Source: Dietzia sp. JS16-p6b
GTDB taxonomy: Bacteria; Actinomycetota; Actinomycetes; Mycobacteriales; Mycobacteriaceae
NCBI RefSeq assembly: GCF_003052165.1
Contig: NZ_CP024869.1
Location: forward strand, 1,460,001-1,524,000
Direction: 5' to 3'
Length of the DNA stretch: 64,000 nt
Position numbers and translations under genes: made by a program. The stretch's first letter is position 1, and the number at the start of each line of letters is the position of its first letter. The notes under the pieces are model-generated. The model did not search any database. It saw only the letters and a program-made list of their open reading frames with translations, and was not told where the DNA came from. Shown piece by piece: positions 21,115 to 29,997 of the stretch.

Positions 21115-23601
21115 CTACGACACGCTGCGGGCTCCGTCATCGATAAGAGCGTTCCGCACGCCCCCTTCTCGGCCGACGTGTCCGGAACGCTCGTCGCGAC
21201 TCGTGCGCTCGCCGCGACCCGCGGGGCCGGTCGGGGTCGATGCGAGGGGGTTGGCGAGGGGGTTGGCGAGGGTGCCCGCGAACTGGAGCGAGCCCGCCTG
21301 ATCGGTCAGATCCACCATCTGCCGGGTGTCGCGCAACTGCAGCCGGTTGAGGCACGAGTGCTTGAACCGCGGCGCGAAGAGCGCCTGCCAGGTCGCCTCG
21401 TTCCGCCCGTCGCGGTCCAGCGCCGACAGGCAACGGCGGGTCTCGTCCCAGAACTCCCATGCCGGTAGGACACCGGCCTCGTCGCAGATCGCGGCGAGGT
21501 GACGCAGTACCCCGTCCATCACGTCGGTGTGGATGCTCAACGCGGCCGTCTCGGCGTCCACGACGTGCCGGATCCGCTCGATCTCCTCGGGCAGCGGTCG
21601 GTCGGTCACCACGGCCACCTCCTCCCCGATGTCCTTGAACAGCACCCGTCGCGGCAGGTGGTCCGGGCCGATCACGACGATCACGTTCTCCCCGTGGGGC
21701 ATGAACACCAGTCCGTGCGCGAGCAGACAGCGGGCCACCGGCAGGACGTAGGCGTCGAGCAGCGCGCGGAGCCACGTGCGGGCGTCCGACCCTGACCGCT
21801 CCAGGTGTTCGACGACGAGGGGGCGCCCGTGCAGGTCGAGGTGCAGGAGGGAGGCCAGCGTGAAGGCCCGCTCGCCCTCCGCCAGTCGCGGCACCGGGCT
21901 CTCACGCCACAGGGCCGCGATCATCTTGGTGTGCGGCCCCTCGTCCGAGACGCCGTACTCCGCTGCACGGTGGTAGGCGTCGCCGGTGTATCCCACTGCG
22001 GCGACCTCGCGCAGGATCCCGAAGTCGAGTGCTCGGAGCACGGGGTCCCCGGCCACCAGACCGGCCACCCAGTCGTTGACCGCCGGGGTGTCACGCATGT
22101 ACCGAGGAGACAGTCCGCGGGTGAAGCCCATGTTCTGCACCGCCAGTGCCGTCTTGACGTACCCGCGCTCGGGACGGGTCACGTCGAAGAACGTGCGTAC
22201 GGACTGCTGCGGGCGGTACTCACTGTGGGACTCACCCAGGTGGACGAGGTCGCGACGCGCCAGGTCGGGGCCGAACGCCACGGAGATCTTGTGCTCCCAC
22301 TGCCACGGGTGGACGGGGAGGAGGCGGTACCCGTCCGGGTCGAGGCCCAGTTCACGGAGGCGGTCGTCGCACCCGTCCAGGGCGTCACGGCCGAACTCGC
22401 GGAGATAGTGCTCGCGCTCCTCGAGGCCTGTCACCGTGGCTAGGTGACTGCGGTCGCGGCGCGCGGCCAGCCAGACCAGGCGCACCGTCCCGGGGGCCTC
22501 CGGCGCGTAGCGGTGCCGGTCGGACAGGCCGAGGCCGATGCGTCCGTTGTTCGCCACGAAGCCGGGGTGCCCCTCGGTCATCGCGGCCTCGACCTCCTGC
22601 AGGTCCGCCGTGGCGAGTTCCTGGACCGGTCGGTCGCGGTGGTGCAGGCAGAACGCGGCGGAGCCGAGGGTGGCCGCGATCTCCTCCAGATAGATCCCCA
22701 CCAGCGCCCCGGGGATCCCGAGCACGGGAGCGAACGCGGTGACGAGGGCCTGGGCGTCGGGCTCGGCCGGCTCACCCCCGACCTCGCGCCGCAGCGACCC
22801 CTCGTCCACCACCCAGTGCTCGAGTGGCAGGACCCGCGCGCGGAAAGTCCAGGTCTCGGACCCCGCGCGCACCTCGTACACCCCGGGCTCCGCCGTGGCC
22901 TGCGGGGTGAGTAGCCGCTCGTGGGAGAACTCGGCCAGCGCCTTGGCGCACAGGTGACGGTGCGCCCGGCGCATCGCGTGGCCGGAGAGATGCGCGTGAG
23001 GTGCGGCGCCGGGTGATCGAGTGGACGACGGTACGGGCCGCGTGGTCCGGCCGATCTCCGAGGCGCGGAAGTCGTCGAGCTCGCAGAAGGAGAGCAGAGC
23101 GGTCTTGTCCGGCAGGCGGAGCGGCCCGTCCTCCCGGAATCCCGCGCGGGCGTTGAGCCGGTGGACGGCGGTGTTGTCGATGTCCGGTTCCACCACGATG
23201 CGCCGGGCACCCAGCGGCCCGAAGGCGGTCTCGCAGATGGCGCCGATCACGGCGGCGGTGGTGCCCGGAACGGGGGTCCGCGACGGTGCGACCAGCAGGT
23301 GCATGCCCAGGTCCCCGGGTTGATGGGGGTACTTTCCGTCGAGCTCGACCGCGGCCGGGTCGTAGAACACTGCCAGCCCCGCCCGCAGCCCGTCGATACG
23401 CACCATGTGGACCTGTCGGTGCCGGCTCGACTGCCAGTCGTGGAAGAACTCCGAGATCTGTCCGGGTGTCATGTGTCGCATGCCCCAGTAGGCCGATCCG
23501 GGATGGGAGAGCCACGCGTGGAGTGTCCCGGTGGTGTCGGGGTCCGTGGGCAGGCTCGCGAGCGAGACGAGTCCGGCGGGCGTACTGACGGTGTGGGTCA
23601 T
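21115..23601 (-). CDS. fused N-acyltransferase / NIS siderophore synthetase (DesC-DesD type)
   Basis: An 828-residue bifunctional protein. Residues about 1-195 form a GNAT domain of the IucB/DesC type (AYWGMRHMTPGQISEFF; RRIVVEPDIDNTAVHRLNARAGF), which would acylate an N-hydroxy-diamine. Residues about 215-790 form an IucA/IucC synthetase (EGHPGFVANNGRIGLG, LPVHPWQWEHK, VQNMGFTRGLSPRYM, GENVIVV), which would join the units with ATP. The last 35 residues are a disordered basic tail. ATG at 23601 overlaps the desB-type gene by 4 bases. With the two upstream genes it gives a desferrioxamine-like hydroxamate pathway; the product itself is not deducible. Confidence 0.85.
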   Translation of the reverse strand: MTHTVSTPAGLVSLASLPTDPDTTGTLHAWLSHPGSAYWGMRHMTPGQISEFFHDWQSSRHRQVHMVRIDGLRAGLAVFYDPAAVELDGKYPHQPGDLGMHLLVAPSRTPVPGTTAAVIGAICETAFGPLGARRIVVEPDIDNTAVHRLNARAGFREDGPLRLPDKTALLSFCELDDFRASEIGRTTRPVPSSTRSPGAAPHAHLSGHAMRRAHRHLCAKALAEFSHERLLTPQATAEPGVYEVRAGSETWTFRARVLPLEHWVVDEGSLRREVGGEPAEPDAQALVTAFAPVLGIPGALVGIYLEEIAATLGSAAFCLHHRDRPVQELATADLQEVEAAMTEGHPGFVANNGRIGLGLSDRHRYAPEAPGTVRLVWLAARRDRSHLATVTGLEEREHYLREFGRDALDGCDDRLRELGLDPDGYRLLPVHPWQWEHKISVAFGPDLARRDLVHLGESHSEYRPQQSVRTFFDVTRPERGYVKTALAVQNMGFTRGLSPRYMRDTPAVNDWVAGLVAGDPVLRALDFGILREVAAVGYTGDAYHRAAEYGVSDEGPHTKMIAALWRESPVPRLAEGERAFTLASLLHLDLHGRPLVVEHLERSGSDARTWLRALLDAYVLPVARCLLAHGLVFMPHGENVIVVIGPDHLPRRVLFKDIGEEVAVVTDRPLPEEIERIRHVVDAETAALSIHTDVMDGVLRHLAAICDEAGVLPAWEFWDETRRCLSALDRDGRNEATWQALFAPRFKHSCLNRLQLRDTRQMVDLTDQAGSLQFAGTLANPLANPLASTPTGPAGRGERTSRDERSGHVGREGGVRNALIDDGARSVS

Positions 23602-25028
23602 CGGGTCTCCTGGGCCTGCTGGTCGGCGGGGGTGCGTCGTCCGGCGGGCGCGTCGGTCCGCGCCCGGTCGGCATCGCGGGCCCCTGGGATCTCGTCGGCC
23701 GGGGGGCCGAACCGCTGGAACGCGATACGTGACTCGACGGGGTATACCTCGCGACCGGTCACGGACCGCAGGATGATGCTGTTGCGCATCGCCCCCATCC
23801 CGAGGTCCGGCGCGCTCAGGCCGTGGGTGTGCTCCTCCGCGTTCTGCACGTGGATCCGCCGGTGAGCGAGGTCGATGGTGTGGTCCCGTGCCACCCGGTA
23901 TCGGCGGGGCCGACCCTCGCGGCTCTGTTCGGGACCGGGGTCCTCCCAGTCGATCTCCGAGGCGATCCCGTCGAGGAACCGCGGGGTGGTGGGTGAGTAC
24001 CCCGTGGCCATCACCAGCCCCTGGGTCTGGTGCGTCCAGGTCCGCGCGGTGTCTGTGCAGCGCAGGTCCAGTCGGATGTGCGAGCCGACGGGGGTGGCGC
24101 CCTCCAGGGCGGTCGCCGCCACCAACAAGCCGGTGTCCAGCCCGTGGGCGGACCGGCGGTAGAGCAGGTCGTGGATCTGGTTGATCAATTCGGCGTCGAT
24201 GCCCTTGTAGAGCGAGCGCTGGTCGCGCAGCATGCGGTCACGCGTCCCGGCGTCGAGTCCGTGGAAGTGGTCGATGTACTCCGGGGACGTCATCTCCAGT
24301 GTGAGCTTGGTGTATTCCATGGGGAAGAACCGCGGGGAGCGGGTGATCCAGTCCACGCGGGGCCCGGAGTCCCCCGACGTGGCCAGCAGGTCCTGGTAGA
24401 TCTCGGCGGCCGACTGGCCGCTGCCCACGACGGTCACCGAGTCCAGCTCGAACAGCTCCTCGCGCCGGTGCAGGTAGTCGGCGGCGTGCAGCGCCACCCG
24501 TCGGCCGGTGTCTGGCGAACCACCGTCGAGGGAGGTGGTGTCGACCGGCGACCACGGGGTGGTGCCGATGCCGAGCACCAGGTGCCGGGCACGGTAGGTC
24601 TCCGTGCCGTCGGACGTGATCGCCGTGACCCTGTAGACGGGTTCGTCGCCCGTCTCGCGCCGGACGTCGACCACCTCCCGACCCCAGCGGAGCCCACTGA
24701 CCCGATCGGAGGCCCAACGGCAGTACGCGTCGTACTCCGCGCGCAGCGGCTGGAAGTTCTCACGGATGTAGAACGGGTACAACCGTCCGGCCTGCTTCAG
24801 ATACGACAGGAACGAGTACGGCGAGGTGGGATCGGCCAGCGTCACCAGATCGGCGAGAAAGGGGACCTGGATGGTCGCGTCGTCGAACATGAGTCCGTGG
24901 TGCCACGTGAAGCCCTGGCGGGCGTCGAGGAAGACGGCGTCCACCCCCGCCGGCTCGGCCAGGCAGGCCAGACCGAGGTTGAACGGACCGATACCCACCC
25001 CCAGTACGTCGTGGATCGTCCCGCTCAT
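23598..25028 (-). CDS. desB: lysine/ornithine N-monooxygenase family (DesB type)
   Basis: A 476-residue flavin N-hydroxylating monooxygenase, expected to hydroxylate cadaverine (DesB) or a related amine using NADPH and oxygen. FAD motif GVGIGPFNLGLACL is at the N-terminus, the substrate/flavin block MFDDATIQVPFLADLVTLADP follows, NADPH motif VVGSGQSAAEIYQDLL lies near the middle, and ATGYSPTTP near residue 380. Its ATG overlaps the decarboxylase stop and its stop overlaps the next start, so the three genes are translationally coupled. Substrate assignment rests on the neighbouring decarboxylase. Confidence 0.85.
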   Translation of the reverse strand: MSGTIHDVLGVGIGPFNLGLACLAEPAGVDAVFLDARQGFTWHHGLMFDDATIQVPFLADLVTLADPTSPYSFLSYLKQAGRLYPFYIRENFQPLRAEYDAYCRWASDRVSGLRWGREVVDVRRETGDEPVYRVTAITSDGTETYRARHLVLGIGTTPWSPVDTTSLDGGSPDTGRRVALHAADYLHRREELFELDSVTVVGSGQSAAEIYQDLLATSGDSGPRVDWITRSPRFFPMEYTKLTLEMTSPEYIDHFHGLDAGTRDRMLRDQRSLYKGIDAELINQIHDLLYRRSAHGLDTGLLVAATALEGATPVGSHIRLDLRCTDTARTWTHQTQGLVMATGYSPTTPRFLDGIASEIDWEDPGPEQSREGRPRRYRVARDHTIDLAHRRIHVQNAEEHTHGLSAPDLGMGAMRNSIILRSVTGREVYPVESRIAFQRFGPPADEIPGARDADRARTDAPAGRRTPADQQAQETR

Positions 25029-26515
25029 GACAACACCCCCGCGGAGGTGGCCTGCCGCATCCCGTCGGCGAGGTACCGAGCGGCCTCCCGGACGTTGGCG
25101 AGGACGGCGGTCACGTCGTGGTCCGACAACTCGGGGTCCAGGACGGTGAACTTGAGGCAGGGCCTGCCGTCCACCACCGTCGCCGCGACAACCGAGCGTC
25201 CCTCGGCGAACAGCGCGTCCCTCACGGGACGGACCAGGGCGTCGGATTCGTCGGCGTCGCACCCCTCGGGCCGCGGGCGGAACAGCACGGTCGACAGCGC
25301 CGGTCGGCGGACGAGCTCGAAATCGTCAGCGGAGTCGATGGTCCGGCCGATGCGCCGGGCCACGTCGATCGCGTCGTCGAGCATGCGGCCGATCCCGTCC
25401 GCGCCGAGGACCCGCAGCGTCATCCAGAGTTTGAGAGCGTCGAAGCGGCGGGTCGTCTGCAACGACTTGTCCACCGCGTGGTCGTCACCGTCGGCGGGGT
25501 TGAGGTAGTCGGCGCTCACGGTGGAGTGGCGGAAGCCGGAGCCGTCGCGGAGGAGCAGCGCGGACGCGGCGACCGGAAGGAAGAAGGTCTTGTGGAAGTC
25601 GACGGTCACCGAGTCCGCCGATCCGATCCCGTCGAGGAGATCGCGGCGGGTCGGCGAGACCAGTAGCCCCCCGCCGTAGGCGGCGTCCACGTGCAACCAG
25701 ACATCATGACGGCGACAGACCTCGCCTACCGCGCGCAGCGGATCGATCGCGCCGTGATCGGTGGTGCCGGCCAGGGCGACGACCGCGGCGACCTCGTCGC
25801 CGGCATCGGCCACGGACGACAGGGCCCGGTCCAGGGTGGCGGGATCCATGCGGTCTCCCTCGCCGGGAAGGGTGATCACCGCGTCCGGGGCCAGGCCCAG
25901 CAGCCGCGCGGACTTGACCACACTGAGGTGTGCGTGTTCGCCCGTGACGATCCTCAGCCGGGACAACCGCCTCCCGCGGTCCCCGGGTGCGGTCCCCCGG
26001 GGGTCGGGGCGGGAGAGTCGATCCTCCCGCGCGGTGAACAGCGCCTGGAGGTTGGACTGCGAGCCACCGGTCGTGAACACGCCGTCTGGAGTGAGGCGAT
26101 CCGGACGATCGAAGTCGATGAGGTCGGCGACCCAGTCGATGAGCTTCTGTTCGATGAGGCACGCGGAGGTGCCCTGGTCCCAGGTCTCCACCGCGGTGTT
26201 GACCGAGGTTGCCAGCGTCTCGGCGGCCAGTGACGGGATGGTGATCGGGCAGTTGAGATGAGAGAGGTACCGGGGATGGTGGTAGCCGACGGCGTGATCG
26301 AGGTAGAGCCCGCGAACCTCCAGCAGCGCCTTGTCGAGCGCCCCGAGGGGTGTCGACAGGTCCACCGCCTCCGTCAGGGATGCGAGGTGCGCGGGGGAGG
26401 CCGGCGAGCGGGGAGTGGTGCGACCGTCGAGGAACCTTCCCACCTCGGCGGCCGCCGCGGCCACGGCGGCGGCATGGTCCTTCCGGGTCCGCTGGCTCAG
26501 CAGATGTTCGTTCAC
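25025..26515 (-). CDS. desA: PLP-dependent decarboxylase (lysine decarboxylase, DesA type)
   Basis: A 496-residue group II pyridoxal-phosphate decarboxylase expected to convert lysine to cadaverine as the first step of a desferrioxamine-type siderophore. Motifs: YHHPRYLSHLNCP, TTGGSQSNL (PLP phosphate), HVDAAYGGG, and the Schiff-base lysine Lys309 in VDFHKTFFLP. First gene of a three-gene operon; a DtxR-type box lies 44-62 bases upstream of the ATG, so iron repression is expected. L-2,4-diaminobutyrate or tyrosine decarboxylase activity is the main alternative from sequence alone. Confidence 0.82.
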   Translation of the reverse strand: MNEHLLSQRTRKDHAAAVAAAAAEVGRFLDGRTTPRSPASPAHLASLTEAVDLSTPLGALDKALLEVRGLYLDHAVGYHHPRYLSHLNCPITIPSLAAETLATSVNTAVETWDQGTSACLIEQKLIDWVADLIDFDRPDRLTPDGVFTTGGSQSNLQALFTAREDRLSRPDPRGTAPGDRGRRLSRLRIVTGEHAHLSVVKSARLLGLAPDAVITLPGEGDRMDPATLDRALSSVADAGDEVAAVVALAGTTDHGAIDPLRAVGEVCRRHDVWLHVDAAYGGGLLVSPTRRDLLDGIGSADSVTVDFHKTFFLPVAASALLLRDGSGFRHSTVSADYLNPADGDDHAVDKSLQTTRRFDALKLWMTLRVLGADGIGRMLDDAIDVARRIGRTIDSADDFELVRRPALSTVLFRPRPEGCDADESDALVRPVRDALFAEGRSVVAATVVDGRPCLKFTVLDPELSDHDVTAVLANVREAARYLADGMRQATSAGVLS

Positions 26516-26558
26516 GGGCGCTCCGACCGATCGGGGACATGGGTACCGGCGAACCGTA

Positions 26559-26577
26559 AAAGGCTAGGCTACCCTAA
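26559..26577. promoter_or_regulatory. DtxR/IdeR-type iron box upstream of desA
   Basis: 19-base site AAAGGCTAGGCTACCCTAA, matching the DtxR consensus (TTAGGTTAGGCTAACCTAA form) at 15 of 19 positions by eye. It lies just upstream of the decarboxylase start on the minus strand. Confidence 0.8.
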
Positions 26578-26588
26578 TCAACAGTAGG

Positions 26589-26602
26589 GTGATATGAATC
26601 AC
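26589..26602. promoter_or_regulatory. CRP/GlxR-like site in the siderophore promoter region
   Basis: GTGA-TATGAA-TCAC, the symmetric core of the CRP/GlxR consensus, lies between the two iron boxes of the divergent siderophore operons. It suggests carbon or cAMP-linked input beside iron; the distance to either promoter is unknown. Confidence 0.5.
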
Positions 26603-26679
26603 GTTGCGGCCCAGGCTCGGTGGGGTCGGGACGGCTCGGCCTTGCGCCGCGGCCCTCCCCGGCCCTACTGTTCTCCCGA

Positions 26680-26698
26680 TAAGGTAAGCCATGCCTAA
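26680..26698. promoter_or_regulatory. DtxR/IdeR-type iron box upstream of siderophore uptake operon
   Basis: 19-base site TAAGGTAAGCCATGCCTAA, a good match to the outer DtxR consensus arms (AGG..A and CCTAA). It ends 27 bases before the ATG of the substrate-binding protein. Confidence 0.75.
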
Positions 26699-26725
26699 CG
26701 GCCACGAGTCCACTTCGGAGACCCC

Positions 26726-27817
26726 ATGAGTTCACCCGCCATCCCGTCCCGTCTGACAGCGGTCGACACTCCTGGCCGAGCACGGGTCGTGCTGATCCTG
26801 ACCGCGCTCGTCGCCGTACTGGCTGTTCTGGCAGGGTGCACCACAGGTTCGGTGGGTGACCCGCAGGAATCGGGCTCGGCGTCCGAGGTCGAGCGTGACG
26901 GGGAGTTCCCCCGCACCATCACGCACGCCTACGGGCAGACGGAGATCACCGAGCCGCCCCAGCGGGTGGCCACGATCTCCTGGGTCAACGCCGACGTCTC
27001 CCTGGCGCTGGGAGTGGTGCCCGTGGGCATGCCGCGGAACTCGTTCGGCGGGAACGCCGAGGGATCCACCGATTGGTTCGACGCCGAACTCGAGGCGGCT
27101 GGGGGTCAGATGCCCGAGTTGTACTCGGAGACGGACGGCATCAACACCGAGGCCATCGCCGCCCTCCAGCCCGACATCATCCTGGGTGTCTACTCCGGGA
27201 TGACCGCCGAGGAGTACGAGACCCTGTCCAAGATCGCCCCCACCATCGCGATGCCGGAGGGCGACGTGGCCTTCGGCACCCCGTGGCAGGAGTCCACGCG
27301 CCTCATCGGCGAGGCGCTCGGCCGCTCGGAACGCGCCGAGGAGTTGATCGACGAGGTCGAGGGCCGGATCGCCCAGGTCGCTGACGACCATTCGGGTCTC
27401 CGGGGGACCACCTTCATCTACGGGACGGTCGACCCCGGCGCGGCGGAGAAGATCTATGCCTTCACCGACGTGGACAACCGGCCGCGGTTCCTCGAGCAGC
27501 TGGGCATGGTCCAGGCTCCCGTGATCTCCGAGGCCTCGACCGGGGCCCCCGACCAGTTCGCCGTGACATGGTCGCCTGAACGGGCAGACGAACTGGTCTC
27601 GGACATCCTCGTCACCTACGCCGCCTCGCCCGACGTCCGCGCCGCCATCGAGGCGGACCCGTTGCTGGGCCGCATCCCCGCGGTCGAGGCGGGTCGGATG
27701 GTGGTCCAGACGGACGAGCAGCAGGTGTTGTCCATCTCGGCCGCGTCGCCGCTCAGCCTGCCCTGGGCGCTCGACAACGTGGTGCCGGAGATCATCACCG
27801 CCGCGGAGCAGAACTGA
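26726..27817 (+). CDS. iron-siderophore ABC transporter, substrate-binding lipoprotein
   Basis: A 363-residue FepB/FecB-like lipoprotein. The signal peptide ends in the lipobox LAGC with the lipidated Cys38. The mature part has the two-lobed TroA-like fold (RVATISWVNADVSLALGVVPVG; LQPDIILGVYSGMTAEEYETLSKIAPTI; late PWALDNVVPEI). It captures ferric siderophore outside the membrane and delivers it to the two permeases that follow 3 bases downstream. A DtxR-type box precedes the gene. Likely cargo is the hydroxamate siderophore made by the divergent operon. Confidence 0.9.
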   Translation: MSSPAIPSRLTAVDTPGRARVVLILTALVAVLAVLAGCTTGSVGDPQESGSASEVERDGEFPRTITHAYGQTEITEPPQRVATISWVNADVSLALGVVPVGMPRNSFGGNAEGSTDWFDAELEAAGGQMPELYSETDGINTEAIAALQPDIILGVYSGMTAEEYETLSKIAPTIAMPEGDVAFGTPWQESTRLIGEALGRSERAEELIDEVEGRIAQVADDHSGLRGTTFIYGTVDPGAAEKIYAFTDVDNRPRFLEQLGMVQAPVISEASTGAPDQFAVTWSPERADELVSDILVTYAASPDVRAAIEADPLLGRIPAVEAGRMVVQTDEQQVLSISAASPLSLPWALDNVVPEIITAAEQN

Positions 27818-27820
27818 CAG

Positions 27821-28939
27821 ATGCAGGTGACCGCGACGCGCCGTGACGGCCCCGCCACCGCGGGGCCGTCCGACGCCCCCGCGAGCCCCACCGCTCCGGC
27901 GCGCCGCCGCGTGGTGGTCGGCTGCGTGTCGGCGGCGGTGCTCTTCGTCGCATCGGTGGCCGCGTCCCTCTTCCTCGGTTCCCGGTCGGTCGATCCCGCT
28001 GTCGTCCTGTCGGTCCTGGCCGGACTGCCGTCCCAGTTGATGTCCGGTGATCTCGCCGCGGCCGTGGCGCCCGGGGCCGGGGCGGGGATGGACGAGGCGG
28101 TGGTGAGCGCCCGCGTCCCCCGCACGATCACCGCGATCGTCGTGGGCGCGGCACTCGCGGTCGCGGGCGCCGGGTTGCAGGGTGCCACCCGCAACCCGCT
28201 CGGTGACCCGGGACTTCTCGGGTTGACCGCGGGCGCCGCCCTCGGGGTGGTGCTCGGGCTGGCCCTGGCACCCACGTCCGGCCCGACCGCGGTCGCGATC
28301 TTCGCCGTCGTCGGGTCGCTCGCCGCCGGGATGGTGGTCGTGGGAGCCGGGCGTCTCGGCGCCGATTCCGGCACCGGTCTGGTCCTGGCCGGAGCGGCGG
28401 TGACCGCCGGATGCACGGCGATGACCGCGTCGTTGGTCATCGCGCTCCCCGGCGTGCTCGACCGGTTCCGCTTCTGGGGACTCGGGTCGGTGGCCCGATC
28501 TGGTGCCCCGGAGATCACCGCCGCGTTGCCGTTCATCCTCCTGGGCCTCGCCCTCGTCCTCGCGGGGGCGGCGTCGCTCGACGCGCTCGCCCTGGGCGAC
28601 GATCTGGCGCGCGGTCTCGGGGTCGTGCCGGTGGCCGGCCGGGCGGTCGTCCTGGGGGGAGTGGTGATCCTGTCCGGGGTCGCGACCGCGTTGGCGGGTC
28701 CGATCGCCTTCCTCGGTCTCCTCGTCCCGCATCTGCTGCGCCGGCTCGTCGGCGTGGGCAGCAGGGTGGTCCTGGGTCTGTCCGTGGTCATCGGCCCCGT
28801 CGTGTTGCTCCTCGCCGACACCGTGGGGCGCGTCATCGCACCACCGGGTGAGATCGCCGTCGGAGTGATGACCGTGGCGATGGGCGTGCCGTTCCTCATC
28901 GCGATGCTGCGTCTGAACCGGGGGGTGAGCGCCTCATGA
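27821..28939 (+). CDS. iron-siderophore ABC transporter permease (FecCD type)
   Basis: A 372-residue FecCD/BtuC permease with about nine or ten membrane helices. The family signature RVPRTITAIVVGAALAVAGAGLQGATRNPLGDPGLLG is present, as is the ATPase-contact segment late in the chain (VGVGSRVVLGLSVVIGPVVLLLADTVGR). ATG at 27821 follows the binding protein by 3 bases; its stop overlaps the second permease by 4 bases. Forms a heterodimeric channel with it. Confidence 0.92.
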   Translation: MQVTATRRDGPATAGPSDAPASPTAPARRRVVVGCVSAAVLFVASVAASLFLGSRSVDPAVVLSVLAGLPSQLMSGDLAAAVAPGAGAGMDEAVVSARVPRTITAIVVGAALAVAGAGLQGATRNPLGDPGLLGLTAGAALGVVLGLALAPTSGPTAVAIFAVVGSLAAGMVVVGAGRLGADSGTGLVLAGAAVTAGCTAMTASLVIALPGVLDRFRFWGLGSVARSGAPEITAALPFILLGLALVLAGAASLDALALGDDLARGLGVVPVAGRAVVLGGVVILSGVATALAGPIAFLGLLVPHLLRRLVGVGSRVVLGLSVVIGPVVLLLADTVGRVIAPPGEIAVGVMTVAMGVPFLIAMLRLNRGVSAS

Positions 28940-29997
28940 GTTCCGCAGTCCTCGACCGACCCGCCGACCGGGTGGAGACGGACGAGCTCGTCCGGACACT
29001 CGCCGCCGGTCGCCGGAGACGAGCCCTGCTCCTTGTGCTCGCGCTCGTCGCCGCCCTCGTGGCGGCCATGGCCGTCCGCGTCCTCCTGGGTCGGTACACG
29101 GTGACCATCCCCGACTTCCTCGCCATCCTCGGAGGGGCGACCATTCCCGGCGCGACCTTCGTGGTGATGGAGGACAAGCTTCCCCGCGCGGTGTTGGGCG
29201 CACTGGCGGGGCTGGCGTTCGGCGCCTCCGGAGCCCTGTTCCGTCGCGTCCTGGGCAACCCACTGGCCAGCCCCGACATCCTGGGCATCTCCCACGGGGC
29301 ATCCGCGGGGGCCGTCGCCGGGATGGCGTTCTGGGGGCTGCGCGGGGTGGCGATCATCCCCGCGGCGCTCCTCGGATCAGCGGTGGCGCTGGCCCTCGTC
29401 CTGAGCGCCTCCGCGGGGCGTCACACCGGGATCGTCGGCCAACGATTCCTGCTCGGCGGCGTGGCGGTGGCCGCACTGGGCACCGCCGTGGTGACCCAGC
29501 TCATCGCGCGCCTCCCTCTGGCGGGAGCGCAGGAGGCCGCGGTCTGGACCGTCGGCTCGCTCTCCGGTGCCTCGGCCCAGCGCATCGGGTGGCTCGCGGT
29601 GACCCTGGCGCTCCTGCTGCCACTGGCCGTCTGGTTGCACTCCGCACTCCGGCCCGCGGAGCTGGGGCCCGAGCTCGCGGTGGGGTTGGGCTCCCGGCCC
29701 GTCCCGACGCGCGCGGCCGCCCTCGGGGTGGGCACCGTGCTCGCGGCGGCCGCGACCGCGGTGGCCGGCCCCCTCGCGTTCGTGGCCCTGCTCGCCACGC
29801 CGATCGCCACCGCACTCGGCCGCGGACGCCCGCGGATCGTCGCCGCCGCACTCACTGGCGCGGTGATCGTGGTGGTGGCCGACATCGTTGCCTCCGAGGC
29901 CCTGACCACCGTGGACCTCCCCACCGGTGTGGTGACCGGCGCGCTCGGCGCCCCCGCCATGCTCTGGATCCTCCTGCGCTCCCGAAAGGTCGCCTGA
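28936..29997 (+). CDS. iron-siderophore ABC transporter permease (FecCD type)
   Basis: A 353-residue second permease. It carries a short hydrophilic N-terminus, then the FecCD signature KLPRAVLGALAGLAFGASGALFRRVLGNPLASPDILG and about nine further helices. The two permeases are distinct paralogues, as usual for FepD/FepG-type importers. Start ATG overlaps the previous stop (ATGA), stop overlaps the ATPase start by one base (TGATG). Confidence 0.92.
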   Translation: MSSAVLDRPADRVETDELVRTLAAGRRRRALLLVLALVAALVAAMAVRVLLGRYTVTIPDFLAILGGATIPGATFVVMEDKLPRAVLGALAGLAFGASGALFRRVLGNPLASPDILGISHGASAGAVAGMAFWGLRGVAIIPAALLGSAVALALVLSASAGRHTGIVGQRFLLGGVAVAALGTAVVTQLIARLPLAGAQEAAVWTVGSLSGASAQRIGWLAVTLALLLPLAVWLHSALRPAELGPELAVGLGSRPVPTRAAALGVGTVLAAAATAVAGPLAFVALLATPIATALGRGRPRIVAAALTGAVIVVVADIVASEALTTVDLPTGVVTGALGAPAMLWILLRSRKVA

